64,000 nucleotides of DNA from Tritrichomonas musculus (GCA_039105265.1 JAPFFF010000011.1:3224001-3288000); one strand, 5' to 3'; positions 7,991-19,073 are shown, counted from the first letter of the stretch. Notes: generated by a model from the letters alone, not told the origin. A program made the numbers and translations.

Positions 7991-9151
7991 ATGCTTCGAC
8001 AAAAATCCATTCTATTTACACCTATTAAAATTGGAAATACTTTGATTCCCAATCGTTTTATGAGATCTGCAACTTATGAAGGTCGTGCAGATGAAAAAGG
8101 ATATCCAAAACAATCATTACTAAAAATGATGAAAGACTTAGCGCTTGGTGAAGTCGGATTGATTGTCCCGGGTTTTGTCTATCCCACAAAAAAAGGCCAG
8201 GTTGTTTCTGATCAAACTGGAATGTACACCCAAAGCCACGCTGAAGCATGGAAAACTACCATCAAAGAAATTCATGATAAAACATATTCAAAGATTATTT
8301 TTCAAATTTGCCATGGTGGTGCTGAATCACCTCCTGAGCTCATTGGAACAATTCCAGAAGCTCCATCATTAATTAAACCAAATACCCATAAACTTACAAT
8401 CCCTGAAATTCAACAAGTCATTCAATCTTTTATTGATGCGGCAGTTAATTTGAAAAAAGTTGGCGCGGATGGCGTTCAACTTCATTGCGCACATGGATTC
8501 CTTCTTTCATCTTTCTTATCACCTGCACTCAACAGACGGCATGATGAATATGGCGGTTCTCTAGAAAATAGAGTTAGGATTGTAAAAGAAATTGCAACTG
8601 AAATTCGTAAAGCTACTGGACCAGATTTTCTTATCTCAGCAAAGATAAATGGTGACGATTTCGATGAAGATAGCGATGGTGGTATCAATCCTAGTATATG
8701 TGGCTGGTATATTTCTCAACTTCCGATGATTGACTTGTTTGAAATTTCTTGTGGAGTTGGACAAAAAGCTTATGGATCAAGAATTAAATTCGATAGAAAA
8801 TTATATCAAAGAATGATAACACTTCCAGATGATGCTTTACAATCAATCAAGACAGCTAAAATAGAAAGTTCAGGCGTTCCATACTTTGAAGGATATAACG
8901 TCGAAAGCACCAAGATGATTAGAAAATTAGTTCCAAAAGCTAAACTAGCAGTTGTTGGTGGACTTAGAAGGTTTGATATCCTTGAAAAAATTGTAAAGGC
9001 TGGAATTTGTGATATTGTTTCTCTTTCTAGACCTTTCTTAAGGGAACCTGATTTAGTTAAAAAGTTTAAAAACTCTGCAAAAGAATCTAGATGTATCAGT
9101 TGCGGATTATGCATTTATGGAAATAAGGGAGTTAGATGTTATTATCCTTGA
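7991..9151 (+). CDS. NADH:flavin oxidoreductase, Old Yellow Enzyme family, single domain
   Basis: 386 residues from ATG 7991 (a TTG lies one codon earlier). It forms one FMN-binding TIM barrel: FTPIKIGNTLIPNRFMRSAT at the start, His165 and His168 in QLHCAHGFLLSSFLSPALN with the following R-x-D-E-Y-G-G, the KINGDDF strand and GGLRRFD near the end. The last 20 residues carry Cys368, Cys371, Cys374 and Cys383, like the 4Fe-4S site of 2,4-dienoyl-CoA reductase and enoate reductases. The protein stops there and lacks their C-terminal FAD/NAD(P) domain. It probably reduces an alkene, quinone or flavin substrate. Genes of this type in trichomonads are generally considered bacterial acquisitions. Confidence 0.88.
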   Translation: MLRQKSILFTPIKIGNTLIPNRFMRSATYEGRADEKGYPKQSLLKMMKDLALGEVGLIVPGFVYPTKKGQVVSDQTGMYTQSHAEAWKTTIKEIHDKTYSKIIFQICHGGAESPPELIGTIPEAPSLIKPNTHKLTIPEIQQVIQSFIDAAVNLKKVGADGVQLHCAHGFLLSSFLSPALNRRHDEYGGSLENRVRIVKEIATEIRKATGPDFLISAKINGDDFDEDSDGGINPSICGWYISQLPMIDLFEISCGVGQKAYGSRIKFDRKLYQRMITLPDDALQSIKTAKIESSGVPYFEGYNVESTKMIRKLVPKAKLAVVGGLRRFDILEKIVKAGICDIVSLSRPFLREPDLVKKFKNSAKESRCISCGLCIYGNKGVRCYYP

Positions 9152-9397
9152 AATTTTCTTTTATAACTGTATAATTGAGCTTATATTATTATTTCAATAA
9201 ATTACAATGCGCCTATATATGAATTTCCTTATTTCTTTCTTTTCGTTTGATTCACTAATTTCTGATAAATATATATTTTATATAAAAGCATTTTTTTTTC
9301 TTGTTTTTACCTTTTTTATTCTTAACAATGGTTGTTTTTATATGCAACAGCATCATTTCACAAATTGCAAGAAAAAAAGATAGAAAAAGACCCCGTT

Positions 9398-9418
9398 TTT
9401 ATAAACGTCCTTTTTTTT
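9398..9418 (+). repeat. Left copy of the TTTATAAACGTCC inverted repeat
   Basis: TTTATAAACGTCC followed by eight T, about 247 bp after the stop of the flavin oxidoreductase. The reverse complement recurs at 10479-10499. No target-site duplication flanks the pair. Confidence 0.6.
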
Positions 9419-10478
9419 CAGCAGAGGAGAACTATGATACGATTTTTGAATTACAAAAAAGCTCTCATATTTAATATTTTTTAACAAATAAGTATAATAA
9501 TAATATGTTATAAAATATATATCAAATATATTGAATTTTATATTTTATAAGTATCGATTGTTTTTTAGAGATAAAAATAGATTTATGTTACATTAAATTC
9601 TCTCATTTTTTTACTCAAATTGGTGACAATTCTTTTTTCTCCTCTCAATTTTAAAAAATTTTGTGTGATGGTTACATTTTTTGTCCGTTTAATTTTTTGT
9701 TGTAGTGCAAAAAGTCATATTTCCTCTTTATCTATCTCAAAATAAAATTTATCATCAACTTAGTTATTAAATGATGAAGCTATATTCTTGTTTTTATCCA
9801 AAAATTTGAATTTTGGAACATCAAATTTGTAAATATCTTTTGATGTTCACAATATCCAACCATACTTACTCTGCCAAACATTACTTTCATTCCTCACTCT
9901 ATATGAATATCACAGTAAAAACGAATTTAAAAATTGGTTCACAAAAAGTTTCACTTTTTTAAGAAATATTTGCTATTTTTTAAGGCAAAACTTTAATATG
10001 TTTTGTTTATATTGGTATATTTAGAATTGTCATCGGATGCTCTATATGATGCAATAGCCAAATCGAAAAATTATTTTTGGTCCGTTATTCATCAAGTCAA
10101 ATTTCTTATTTTAGGAAAATAAATATGTAGTTATCTTTAAAATAAATAAATATTGCTATTTTATATTATTTTTTTTTTGTTTTAGAAAAGCTATATTAAG
10201 CTTATTTTGAACAATTTATTTAGAGAAGAAAAAAAGAGATTTGACCAAAAAAACATTGAAAAAGTTTCCCAATTCTTCGAAAATTCAAACTTAAAAAAGC
10301 AAGAAAAAAGAAAAATTATACAATAAAGCATTATCAAATATAAATGTTTATAAAATGTTTATTATATATTCAACTAAAAAGAGAGAGAGATAAGATAAAT
10401 CTCAAAAAAATGAAATATGTATTCTAAAAGGAACGTCAAATTCAGCATTATATGCTTAGATACTGATCGTAAACCTAA

Positions 10479-10499
10479 AAAAAAAAGGACGTTTATAAA
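10479..10499 (-). repeat. Right copy of the TTTATAAACGTCC inverted repeat
   Basis: Read on the minus strand it is TTTATAAACGTCC plus a T run, about 100 bp beyond the TOR stop codon. It may be a shared 3' signal of the two convergent genes. Confidence 0.6.
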
Positions 10500-10599
10500 T
10501 GCAGGTAAAACATTTCAAAAAAAAAAAAAAAAATAAAAATAAAAAATTTGAGAAATTAATAACAAATTTAATATATTATAAGGTAATGATCTTTTTTTT

Positions 10600-13500
10600 C
10601 TACCAATATGGACACCATCCTATAAATTGGGTACCATACAATTGTGGATCACTTGAAACATCAATTAACTTTTCAACTTGCTTTTCAACAGATTCTGTCT
10701 CATCTTTTAGCAAAAAAATATCTTTTCCTTCAACTTTTTCTTTAACTCTTTCGAAAATTTTGGCACCTTCAAAAAGTGGATTATGGAATATAGTTGTATC
10801 TGTTGCAAAGAATTGTATTTGAGCAAAAAGTGTCTGTTTAGCATCTCTTAATAATGATAATACATCTTCGCATGTCTTTCGAAACATTCCAAAAGGAGTT
10901 GATCCGTCCAGAGCATTAACAATCATTCTTGTAAATCGGAATGGAACTTTTTCTGGATATGCGATACGTGTCATCGTTACTTCAAATGGATGTTCAAAAT
11001 CAATATGAGCAATTTTTCCGTTATGTGATTGTATTAATATATTATTTGGGTGACGATCACCAAGACCAATGATATAGCCAGCTATTGATGCCAGCGCTGT
11101 AGATGTGACAAATGTCGTATTATTCTTAAGCCAGATGGAAGAAGTTTCAGATTTCAGCCATATATATTGATCAATTTCGTCTGCTGTTGTTTGCTGAGCA
11201 ATAGTTTCATAAACTTCATAAACTTGAATTTTGGTCATTGAAGATCCAGCAGTACCAAAGTAGTTTCTAAACAAATCGCTTTCTTTCTCTCGATTTGATT
11301 TAAAACTACTGATTATTTGATATAATGATTCGCTATTTTCAACCCAAGAAATCAATCCAGAGTTAAATGAAAGTGGTAGAATGGTTAATCGGGTAATAGA
11401 GAGATTAGATGTCGCGTAACAAGAGGCTAATATGCTATTCAATAAAACAAAAAACTGCATTATTCTATAGTCAATTCTAACATCACAATTTCCTTTAAGC
11501 AAAAAGTGATATTCTTTTCCATCATCACCAATAATCGTCAAAAAGCGAGGATGAATAGCAGTTCTTAGCACTTTCAGCGTTGGATCAAAGGATAATATAC
11601 GAACTGAATGATTGGTTCCTGGTACAGTAATTGATAAATTCTTTTGAGTTGCTAAATCAGGAGCAACAGTTGGGAGATTAATTATTGCAAGCTGATTAAT
11701 CTTATTAGAAATTTGATCATGTATATAGAATAGTCTGGACCATAAAGCATTTTGAATTTTCTGTGTATATTGATCATTTTCATCATCTAGATTCAAATTA
11801 ATGTACTCTGCAAAAATATCTCTAAAGTCTTCAAGAGCAACTTCGATAATTTTCCTTAAATTTCTATCAAGATCGCAGATTGGATGATCAAGACGAAATA
11901 TTAAATCTTTAAGTATTTGAATTGCTGCTTCTTCGTTTTGTTTTTCATGGTTTCTTTTTGCTTTTTCTATTCCTGACTTCCAGTATTCAAGTATTGATAT
12001 TGATGCATTTTGTAAATTATTTGTGAAAGCTAAAAGATCAATTGTCATATGCGAAAATTGAACTTGTAATGTCTGGAATATTTCATCAGACATTTTCGCT
12101 TTTAGCTTATCATTGGATAGTCGTGAAATCATCATTGTATAAAAAACAGATTCATAATTTGCTTTTCCATAATTGAGGAAGATTTGGCGAACTGCCTCTC
12201 GAAGTTTTTCACATTTATGAGAAAGAAGATTGGCCAACTGAGGAAAAGCTTGTGATATAAGAGAAGATGGAAGATTTTTCAAAGCAGTTACAATTCTGTC
12301 TTTCATCAAGTAATCAGTAGCGCAACGTGAAAGCAAGTTAAGAAGAAGAAGGAGTGTTGACAATTTTAATTGTGATGACATATTAATAACTTTCAAAAAG
12401 TGTTCTGTACAATCAAGAGCATATTCATCAATATTAATTGATTCTGAATTTTGAGTAAATATTGTTTTTGGATTATATTTAGAATTTTTTGATGATAAAA
12501 CATTAATATTAGTAGGATTATTCATTAAAGCATTATCGAATGAATTATCTCTATCAATTGTATTAACTTTATCATTATCATTATTACCATCAATAGTAAG
12601 ATTATGATTTAAGTTATCTGAATTGGTATTGTATTTATTATCATTGTCACTTTCAATATTAGCAGATGCTCTTTCTATAATTGTATTTTCACAAAGCGCT
12701 AAACTGGAAATTGTTTTAACGTCATATTGAAGTTTTGAGTAGCAATCGCGAAGTATTTCACAATGTTCAACCAAAGAATGAAGAGTTTGTGGTTCTTCTT
12801 GAAGTTTCCATATAGTCAATATTCGTTTGGCTTTGGCCAAAAATGTTTCTGATACAGGATTTTCTTTTGCATATTTAATTGTTCTTTCAGCCAATATACT
12901 CGGATTATTTGGAACCTTCCCATCATTATCAGCTGCAAATGCAATAAACTTAAATGATTTTGTATCAAGACTATTATAGTAGGAGCGTAATTTTGAGCTC
13001 ACATTTGAATCCTCAGAAACTTTTGAGAGCTTACTTATACCTTCAAAAGTATTCAAATTATTCAAATTGTTGAGGAACTTCCCTCCCTCATTCATGTTAT
13101 TCAAATTATTAAATTTATTGAAATTTTGGCTAATATTATTTTCATTATTCAAATCATTCGAGTTTAGATTATTAAATCCTCGGCCTTTAACTGGCATAAC
13201 ATCTTCGTCAATAAAATCACTATCGCTATCGCTATTACCTGCATTATGATCATTGTTATAAGTCATATCATCCATATCATAATCATCATTAATGAGCTTA
13301 TTTAAATCTTTTGTGAATACTTTAGTTTCTTTTCTAAGTGGATAACGATTAATCAATGGATTTGTTCTTAAAAACCGTTTTGATTTTGATTTTGATATTG
13401 AGCTTGAATTTGAAGTAGAAGCTGAATCAAAATCATCAGTGATTGAATTAGATGTTGATAAAATTGTATTTAAACTAGAATTTGAAGCTGAACAAGATTG

Positions 13501-16500
13501 AGAAGCTGCGTTTGAATATGCTGTAACTAAAATTGATAGAAAAGTAATTGCATTAAATTTTTCATTTTTAAACCAAAGCATTTTAATTCCTTCAAAAAAG
13601 ACTTCAGGTGTTTGGCCAATTCTAATCATTCTACAAAAAGCGCTTTTTAACCCATTCAATTGTCTTCCTTTTCTCAAAAGGGAAGCCATTTTAATTGACA
13701 TTTTTAATTTTTGTTCTTTGGAGAAAAGAAGACTTCTAATATTCGTTAATTCTCTAATATCAGCTGATCTTTCATTTAATGGTTTTCTATAATCCCATAA
13801 AATAGGATAATTTTGACTTTGATCATTGGTTTGGTTTAAATATAGATTAAGATTAGGATTAACATTTTGATTTTTGTTTTTCTTAAACTCAACAACTTCA
13901 GATATTTCAATTAATTGTTGTGAAAAAGCAAGCCTTTCTTCGGCTAATTTAACATTTGAACCATCAAACATTGAATGATCATTTGATATGAAAGTAAAAG
14001 CTTCTTCAATCATCTTTGTAACAGAATCAAAATCATCATGAATGATTTTAATGAAGCTTTGGAAGAAAAATTGGTGCTGACTTAAATGTTGTGGAAAATA
14101 TTTAATATAAGATTCAGCTTTCTCAATATTTCCCAAGAAGTAAAAAGCCCAACCAAACCAAACCGAACATTGTTCCTTATCTTTAACACTCATTTCATCA
14201 AATTTAGATTCATATAATAATATATTATCCCAATCTTCAAGATTTCCATAACACCGAATTAAATCGACAACATCTTCGCTTTTATACATATTTAAAGCTT
14301 CTTTCCAATCTCCCAATCTTTCGGACCATTTCTCTACATTTTTAACTTTATTTTTTGAAATTGTTAAAACGCCTCTTGCAGTATCAATTTGACCTAATTT
14401 TAGCAGTTGTTCTAAAAACGGTTCTACATTATTTTTTGTCTGTATAAAATCGCATTTTAAGTAGTAAAGAGTTTGTGCGGGAAAAATAGAAGCTTTTGCT
14501 AAATGTTCAAAAGGAAGAGGGAAACTAATATGGCATGTGGCAAGAATATCTAGTAATCTCCACAAAGATTGTGGTAAAGGATGGAAATGTTCAACTATCA
14601 AATGAAATACGTCGATTATTTTGATTCTTTGGTCTTCAGGTGTAACATGCCAGCAAGATAAGAAAGCCGCTGGCAATATATTATTTCTGAAAGCCTCTGA
14701 TTGAGAAACCAACTCTCTACATGCGCGAATTCCGCGACTTGGAGAATATGAGACCAGATCTTGTACGAAATCTTGCACCCATTTATCGATATTTTTATTG
14801 ATAGGTGGGAGCAATCGGTCTACGAATTCTGATGATGAAAGCGACTCAGTAATCGAAGGTTCAATTTCTTTTACCCTAATTTTTTTAACGATCATGAACG
14901 AAGGTACATTTTCGCGACTTTTTTCAATTTTTACAATTTTGAGAAGATTTTGATCAGCTGCCATTCCTACAGAATCCAAAATTTCCAGAAGGAGGTTAGT
15001 TGAAATATTACCGAAGAATGCTATTGAATACATCAATTGCATTGATTCCGCATTCTTATGTATTAATACAAATATCCTCACAAACCACGAGGAAAACTGC
15101 CGCACGTCGTCATAATTCTGCAGTACACGAATTAGCTCGTGAATTACGATCCTCGACAATGTTGTTGTCGACTTCACCAGTGATTCACACAAGCCAAGGA
15201 AGACGCTTATTGGCTGATGCTGCATTACCACAGAAGCGCTCAAAAACTTCAAATGTTGCTTCACCAAAGAGACCAATGTTATGCTAGGTACAATAGATAC
15301 TGACTTGTGATATAAAAAAGGTGAATAAGGGATAAAGTTGTCTTTGAGTGAGATCGACAAAACACGACAGAAATGCACCCAAAGTTCATCGTCCATTTTC
15401 TCAATCAAGAGTGGCTGTAGAGCGTCAAGGTAGGGCTCCATAAAATTTGACATTTTTTTCGTAATGCTCATTAGCTGCATCAGTACCGAGTCGTTCTTGC
15501 TGATTGAAAGGACTCTAATGAACTGGGGTATTAAAACTGACATGAATTCGGCAGCTTCATCAGGATAGAGCAATATTGCACTAGTTGCAACCGAGAAAAA
15601 AGAAGGAAGCTGGGTTGGTACTAAGTTACAAAGGGACTTAAATATCTCAAGATGGATGAATTTTGGCGAATATTCAGCAATTAGCTTTGGTAATGTTTCA
15701 GTTACTCTTAGAACAGTATTTGGAAGATGGCAGATGCCTGCTGTTCCAAATAATTTGAAGTCTGCTTTGGCAACAATAGAAAACGAAGTGTGATTTAGTA
15801 CTTCAAATAGTATGACTGTTAGTTCATCATCTAAAGGAAGGCCAATATACGGTATGAATGAGCGAAGGGTCGTAAGAGCAACTTCAGTGACTTCATGCTT
15901 TCGTCTTTCTTTTAGAAATGTTTTAAATAAAGGTATTATTTGGCTGTAGTCCGCTTTGTCTTTCAATAGTTCAAGAGACTTCATAAAGTCTATGTCGCAT
16001 TTATCTAATAATGGCATGTGGACCAGCCTAAAAATCGTCTTTTTAATGCTTTTTTCTGTTTCAATCGAATCATCAAAGGGTTTTAATATCTTCTTGTTCT
16101 GGTAAATGTCACTCAATAGAGGAGGCGCTGATGTCTCGCCTCGCATTAAAACATATATGACAAATGATGCTACTAATCTTGATATATTATCGTCTATTCG
16201 AGGGAGAATTGAGGAAAATTTGGGAAAAAGAGAAGATACCATGGTTGAATCTTTCAAATTTTGTCGTTTTAAGTAATTTGAAATGATTTTCTTACAAAAT
16301 GTCAAAGATGATGGAGCAAATATGATAGGATTGGTTTCATAGATTTTATCCATTAAATCAATGAATAAAAATACATTCTCAATTGAATCATCATTTAAAA
16401 TATTAGGTAGTAAATTATAAACAGTGATATCTTTTTGTATAAAAAGTGAATTTATTGCAGCTTTTCGAACTTTATGAGAGCTATCAAAAAGAGCAGATTC

Positions 16501-17892
16501 TACAAGTAATTTGAGTAAATTTTGATTCTTGAATTTACCTAATATGCGAACAGTCTCAAGACGAACTGCATCACAAACAGATAAACGAAGATGGCTGATG
16601 CGATTGATGATTTCTTCGGAAGTTGACCAAAGCATGGAATATGATGCGCGTAAAACTTTAAGTGTGATAATTAATTCATCATTTGAATTTTGTTTTAGTC
16701 CATTCTCAACGATTTCTCGGAGCTTTTTCTGACTCTCAAAAATAAATCTTGGTTGAATTTTAAGCAATGCACGATATTCTTTGCATAAATTTTTATCTAA
16801 AGGAACTTTGAATAAAACTGACGTTTGTGGATCTCGTTTCAGAATATTGAGAAGAAGTGAATAACCATATCTCTGACTAATTTTTTGTTTTGTAAAAATT
16901 TCATTAACAAAGTCTAGAATTACATTTTTTGGGAATATCTCTTGAGGTGTTAGTCCAAGAATTTTATTGAATAAATTAAACAGTGTAATTGAATCTGGTC
17001 TTCTTTGAATTGTTTTGAACATAGAATTAGTAAGATTCTTCATCAAGTGAAGGGAAATATGAACATTCCCTTGATCAAAAATTGCAAATAAAATTTCAGC
17101 ACATAGATTTAATACCATTTCATCCTGAAGGGTCAAAAAAGTTGTAATCATGAGTATGAGTGAATTAGTTTGATCAACAGTTAAATTCATTTTTACCAGC
17201 ATTCTGGCAATAAACAACGCTCCACGATTGGATCTGGATGGCTCTGGTTTGAGATGTGAATAGCAAATTTCAAAAAGGTTGGTTCTAAAATCTGTTCCAT
17301 CTGATACGTCAACATGATGGTAAACAACTTGAAGAGCAGCATCTTGTACATCAAAATCATTAACGAAGCATAACGATACAATTGAATCGAAATTAGGTGT
17401 TACAAAGCTTCGAACAAGAGCTGGTGCAAGATAAAATGATTCACCAAGAACAATAAGAGATGGATAATTTAATGGTGAGTTGATGTCGAATTCGAGCCAT
17501 GACTCAGATAAGAAATCATGAAAAAAATTTATACTCTCTCGTGACTGATAAGAAATAAAAAATAAAAGATTTGATGCTGTCTTTGTTATGCATCTATTTT
17601 GATGAACCACAAGCTGCGAAATTCTAGGAATAAATTTGTTAATACGGCTAATAGATCTATGAAAATAAAAAAATACTGCTAAATAAAGACATCCAACTAA
17701 AATTGTAGAAGGTTGATCAGTTTGTAAGCATTTTTGTGCGGTATTTTCCCAAAAATTTAAAACTGTAATCAAATCTGGTTCTTCCAAAGGAAGTAACTTT
17801 GGACCTATTAAAGTTATGTTCTTTTTTCGAGCTTTCTTCCATCTATAAAATTCAGAAACTAATTCATTTTCGGGAATGTAAGAAAGATTCAT
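10600..17892 (-). CDS. TOR: TOR-type phosphatidylinositol 3-kinase-related kinase
   Basis: 2430 residues (human mTOR has 2549). About 1-1100 are helical HEAT-like repeats. A FAT region follows, interrupted by Asn/Ser/Asp-rich low-complexity inserts at roughly 1440-1590 and 1760-1830. An FRB-like helical bundle lies near 1970-2070 (EYWKSGIEKAKRNH; Trp2051). The kinase domain runs about 2090-2370, with Lys2133 in FLLKGNCD and Asp2279 and Asn2284 in GLGDRHPNN. The C-terminus GTQFIGWCPYW is the FATC signature of TOR rather than ATM, ATR or DNA-PK. The metal-binding motif reads HIDFEHPFEV, so the Gly of DFG is Glu2300. The FRB position equivalent to mTOR Ser2035 is Lys1979, which predicts poor rapamycin binding. 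TOR coordinates growth with nutrients. The frame is intact from ATG to TGG-TAG-type end and uninterrupted by introns. Confidence 0.92.
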   Translation of the reverse strand: MNLSYIPENELVSEFYRWKKARKKNITLIGPKLLPLEEPDLITVLNFWENTAQKCLQTDQPSTILVGCLYLAVFFYFHRSISRINKFIPRISQLVVHQNRCITKTASNLLFFISYQSRESINFFHDFLSESWLEFDINSPLNYPSLIVLGESFYLAPALVRSFVTPNFDSIVSLCFVNDFDVQDAALQVVYHHVDVSDGTDFRTNLFEICYSHLKPEPSRSNRGALFIARMLVKMNLTVDQTNSLILMITTFLTLQDEMVLNLCAEILFAIFDQGNVHISLHLMKNLTNSMFKTIQRRPDSITLFNLFNKILGLTPQEIFPKNVILDFVNEIFTKQKISQRYGYSLLLNILKRDPQTSVLFKVPLDKNLCKEYRALLKIQPRFIFESQKKLREIVENGLKQNSNDELIITLKVLRASYSMLWSTSEEIINRISHLRLSVCDAVRLETVRILGKFKNQNLLKLLVESALFDSSHKVRKAAINSLFIQKDITVYNLLPNILNDDSIENVFLFIDLMDKIYETNPIIFAPSSLTFCKKIISNYLKRQNLKDSTMVSSLFPKFSSILPRIDDNISRLVASFVIYVLMRGETSAPPLLSDIYQNKKILKPFDDSIETEKSIKKTIFRLVHMPLLDKCDIDFMKSLELLKDKADYSQIIPLFKTFLKERRKHEVTEVALTTLRSFIPYIGLPLDDELTVILFEVLNHTSFSIVAKADFKLFGTAGICHLPNTVLRVTETLPKLIAEYSPKFIHLEIFKSLCNLVPTQLPSFFSVATSAILLYPDEAAEFMSVLIPQFIRVLSISKNDSVLMQLMSITKKMSNFMEPYLDALQPLLIEKMDDELWVHFCRVLSISLKDNFIPYSPFLYHKSVSIVPSITLVSLVKQHLKFLSASVVMQHQPISVFLGLCESLVKSTTTLSRIVIHELIRVLQNYDDVRQFSSWFVRIFVLIHKNAESMQLMYSIAFFGNISTNLLLEILDSVGMAADQNLLKIVKIEKSRENVPSFMIVKKIRVKEIEPSITESLSSSEFVDRLLPPINKNIDKWVQDFVQDLVSYSPSRGIRACRELVSQSEAFRNNILPAAFLSCWHVTPEDQRIKIIDVFHLIVEHFHPLPQSLWRLLDILATCHISFPLPFEHLAKASIFPAQTLYYLKCDFIQTKNNVEPFLEQLLKLGQIDTARGVLTISKNKVKNVEKWSERLGDWKEALNMYKSEDVVDLIRCYGNLEDWDNILLYESKFDEMSVKDKEQCSVWFGWAFYFLGNIEKAESYIKYFPQHLSQHQFFFQSFIKIIHDDFDSVTKMIEEAFTFISNDHSMFDGSNVKLAEERLAFSQQLIEISEVVEFKKNKNQNVNPNLNLYLNQTNDQSQNYPILWDYRKPLNERSADIRELTNIRSLLFSKEQKLKMSIKMASLLRKGRQLNGLKSAFCRMIRIGQTPEVFFEGIKMLWFKNEKFNAITFLSILVTAYSNAASQSCSASNSSLNTILSTSNSITDDFDSASTSNSSSISKSKSKRFLRTNPLINRYPLRKETKVFTKDLNKLINDDYDMDDMTYNNDHNAGNSDSDSDFIDEDVMPVKGRGFNNLNSNDLNNENNISQNFNKFNNLNNMNEGGKFLNNLNNLNTFEGISKLSKVSEDSNVSSKLRSYYNSLDTKSFKFIAFAADNDGKVPNNPSILAERTIKYAKENPVSETFLAKAKRILTIWKLQEEPQTLHSLVEHCEILRDCYSKLQYDVKTISSLALCENTIIERASANIESDNDNKYNTNSDNLNHNLTIDGNNDNDKVNTIDRDNSFDNALMNNPTNINVLSSKNSKYNPKTIFTQNSESINIDEYALDCTEHFLKVINMSSQLKLSTLLLLLNLLSRCATDYLMKDRIVTALKNLPSSLISQAFPQLANLLSHKCEKLREAVRQIFLNYGKANYESVFYTMMISRLSNDKLKAKMSDEIFQTLQVQFSHMTIDLLAFTNNLQNASISILEYWKSGIEKAKRNHEKQNEEAAIQILKDLIFRLDHPICDLDRNLRKIIEVALEDFRDIFAEYINLNLDDENDQYTQKIQNALWSRLFYIHDQISNKINQLAIINLPTVAPDLATQKNLSITVPGTNHSVRILSFDPTLKVLRTAIHPRFLTIIGDDGKEYHFLLKGNCDVRIDYRIMQFFVLLNSILASCYATSNLSITRLTILPLSFNSGLISWVENSESLYQIISSFKSNREKESDLFRNYFGTAGSSMTKIQVYEVYETIAQQTTADEIDQYIWLKSETSSIWLKNNTTFVTSTALASIAGYIIGLGDRHPNNILIQSHNGKIAHIDFEHPFEVTMTRIAYPEKVPFRFTRMIVNALDGSTPFGMFRKTCEDVLSLLRDAKQTLFAQIQFFATDTTIFHNPLFEGAKIFERVKEKVEGKDIFLLKDETESVEKQVEKLIDVSSDPQLYGTQFIGWCPYW

Positions 17893-19073
17893 TTCTGGAA
17901 AGATTCAAAAATATTGAATAGATTTCAAAGGAAAAAAGAATTCTTTGAATTTTGTAAAAGAAGTATTCAAAAAAATATAAACTCCAACCATCTTCTAAAG
18001 TTTCATGATATTGAGTCGTAAATTCTGTTTCATGAAAAGCAAATACCTTTTTCATTTTATCTATCATATAATTGTTTTATAAATATAATGAAAATAAAAA
18101 AAAAAAAGAAATTTATTTGGTTTGATTCTCTTTTATAAAAGATCATTTAGCATTTGAATACATATTTGGTTTATTATTAAATGTGTTTTTTTACTTTATA
18201 ATATTCTATTAATAAATTAAAATTTAGTGAACTAGGCATAATTTAGAGTTTAAAATTGATTTTCTGTTATGTACATTTGAAAAATTTATCATTTTAAAGA
18301 AAAGCTTAGTAATGCGAAATAGATTTTAATTTATCTTTTCGGTTTAAATGAATAGATACATAATTTGATTTAACTTATCTAATCATTTTTCCATATAACA
18401 TAAAGGAATTATGTTATTTTATTAAAAAATTTTTTCAGAAATTGATAAAATATAGTTTTATAAATTTTTTGAAATATTTCAAAAAAATATTTTTAGGTTA
18501 TATTATTCAATAATATATGTTTATTGAATTAATTTTTTTATTTGGTTTTAAATTCTATTATATATTAATATATTATAATATATTACTCTTATATAAAATA
18601 AATTCTGTTTTATTAGTATATTTATCTTTTGTTGATAAAATGTAAAAATTATGCACAATTGAAAAAATTGAATATTTAAAGAAAAATTATTCAATTTTAC
18701 TGCGATATTTAATATAGAAAAATGGTTTTAAGTCGAACAAAATCAATTAATATTATATTTTATATATATAAATTCTTAAAAATTAAAGAAAGTATCATAA
18801 ATAATTTATGAATTGAAGGTACAGTTTTCAATTTTTATAAAAAATTTTTGAAAAATAAATTCATTAAATTTTGAAAACAACGAAATCTATTTTTATCTCT
18901 TTCAAAATGAAATATTTCTTCAAAAATATTTTAAAATTGAATTTTATTATAAATGTAAATTTTATAATAAACATATTTTATTTTGATTGCAGGTTTTTTA
19001 ATGATTTTCAAAACTTTACGAATCCTTATAACCGCTCTTTTGATTGGGAAAGAATAACCCAAAAATTGTAAAA
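17893..19073. other. AT-rich divergent promoter region
   Basis: About 1.2 kb between the divergent TOR gene and a small membrane-protein gene. Short frames here are AT-driven and have no recognisable motif. No repeat or RNA gene is seen. Confidence 0.6.

Larger units (their letters stand above)
9152..10599. other. Intergenic region between convergent genes
   Basis: About 1.4 kb, AT-rich, no gene. A 21-bp inverted repeat built on TTTATAAACGTCCTTTTTTT lies at 9398-9418 (plus strand) and 10479-10499 (minus strand), so each copy points downstream of one of the two convergent genes. A short poly-A patch follows at about 10520. Confidence 0.6.

Noticed and set aside
17864-18067. 67-codon frame upstream of TOR on the minus strand
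   Set aside because: AT-driven composition, overlaps the TOR start and shows no domain or motif.
18871-19071. 66-codon plus-strand frame before the membrane protein, considered as an upstream exon
   Set aside because: Starts at TTG, is highly AT-driven, and no donor/acceptor pair of the trichomonad type joins it to the next frame.
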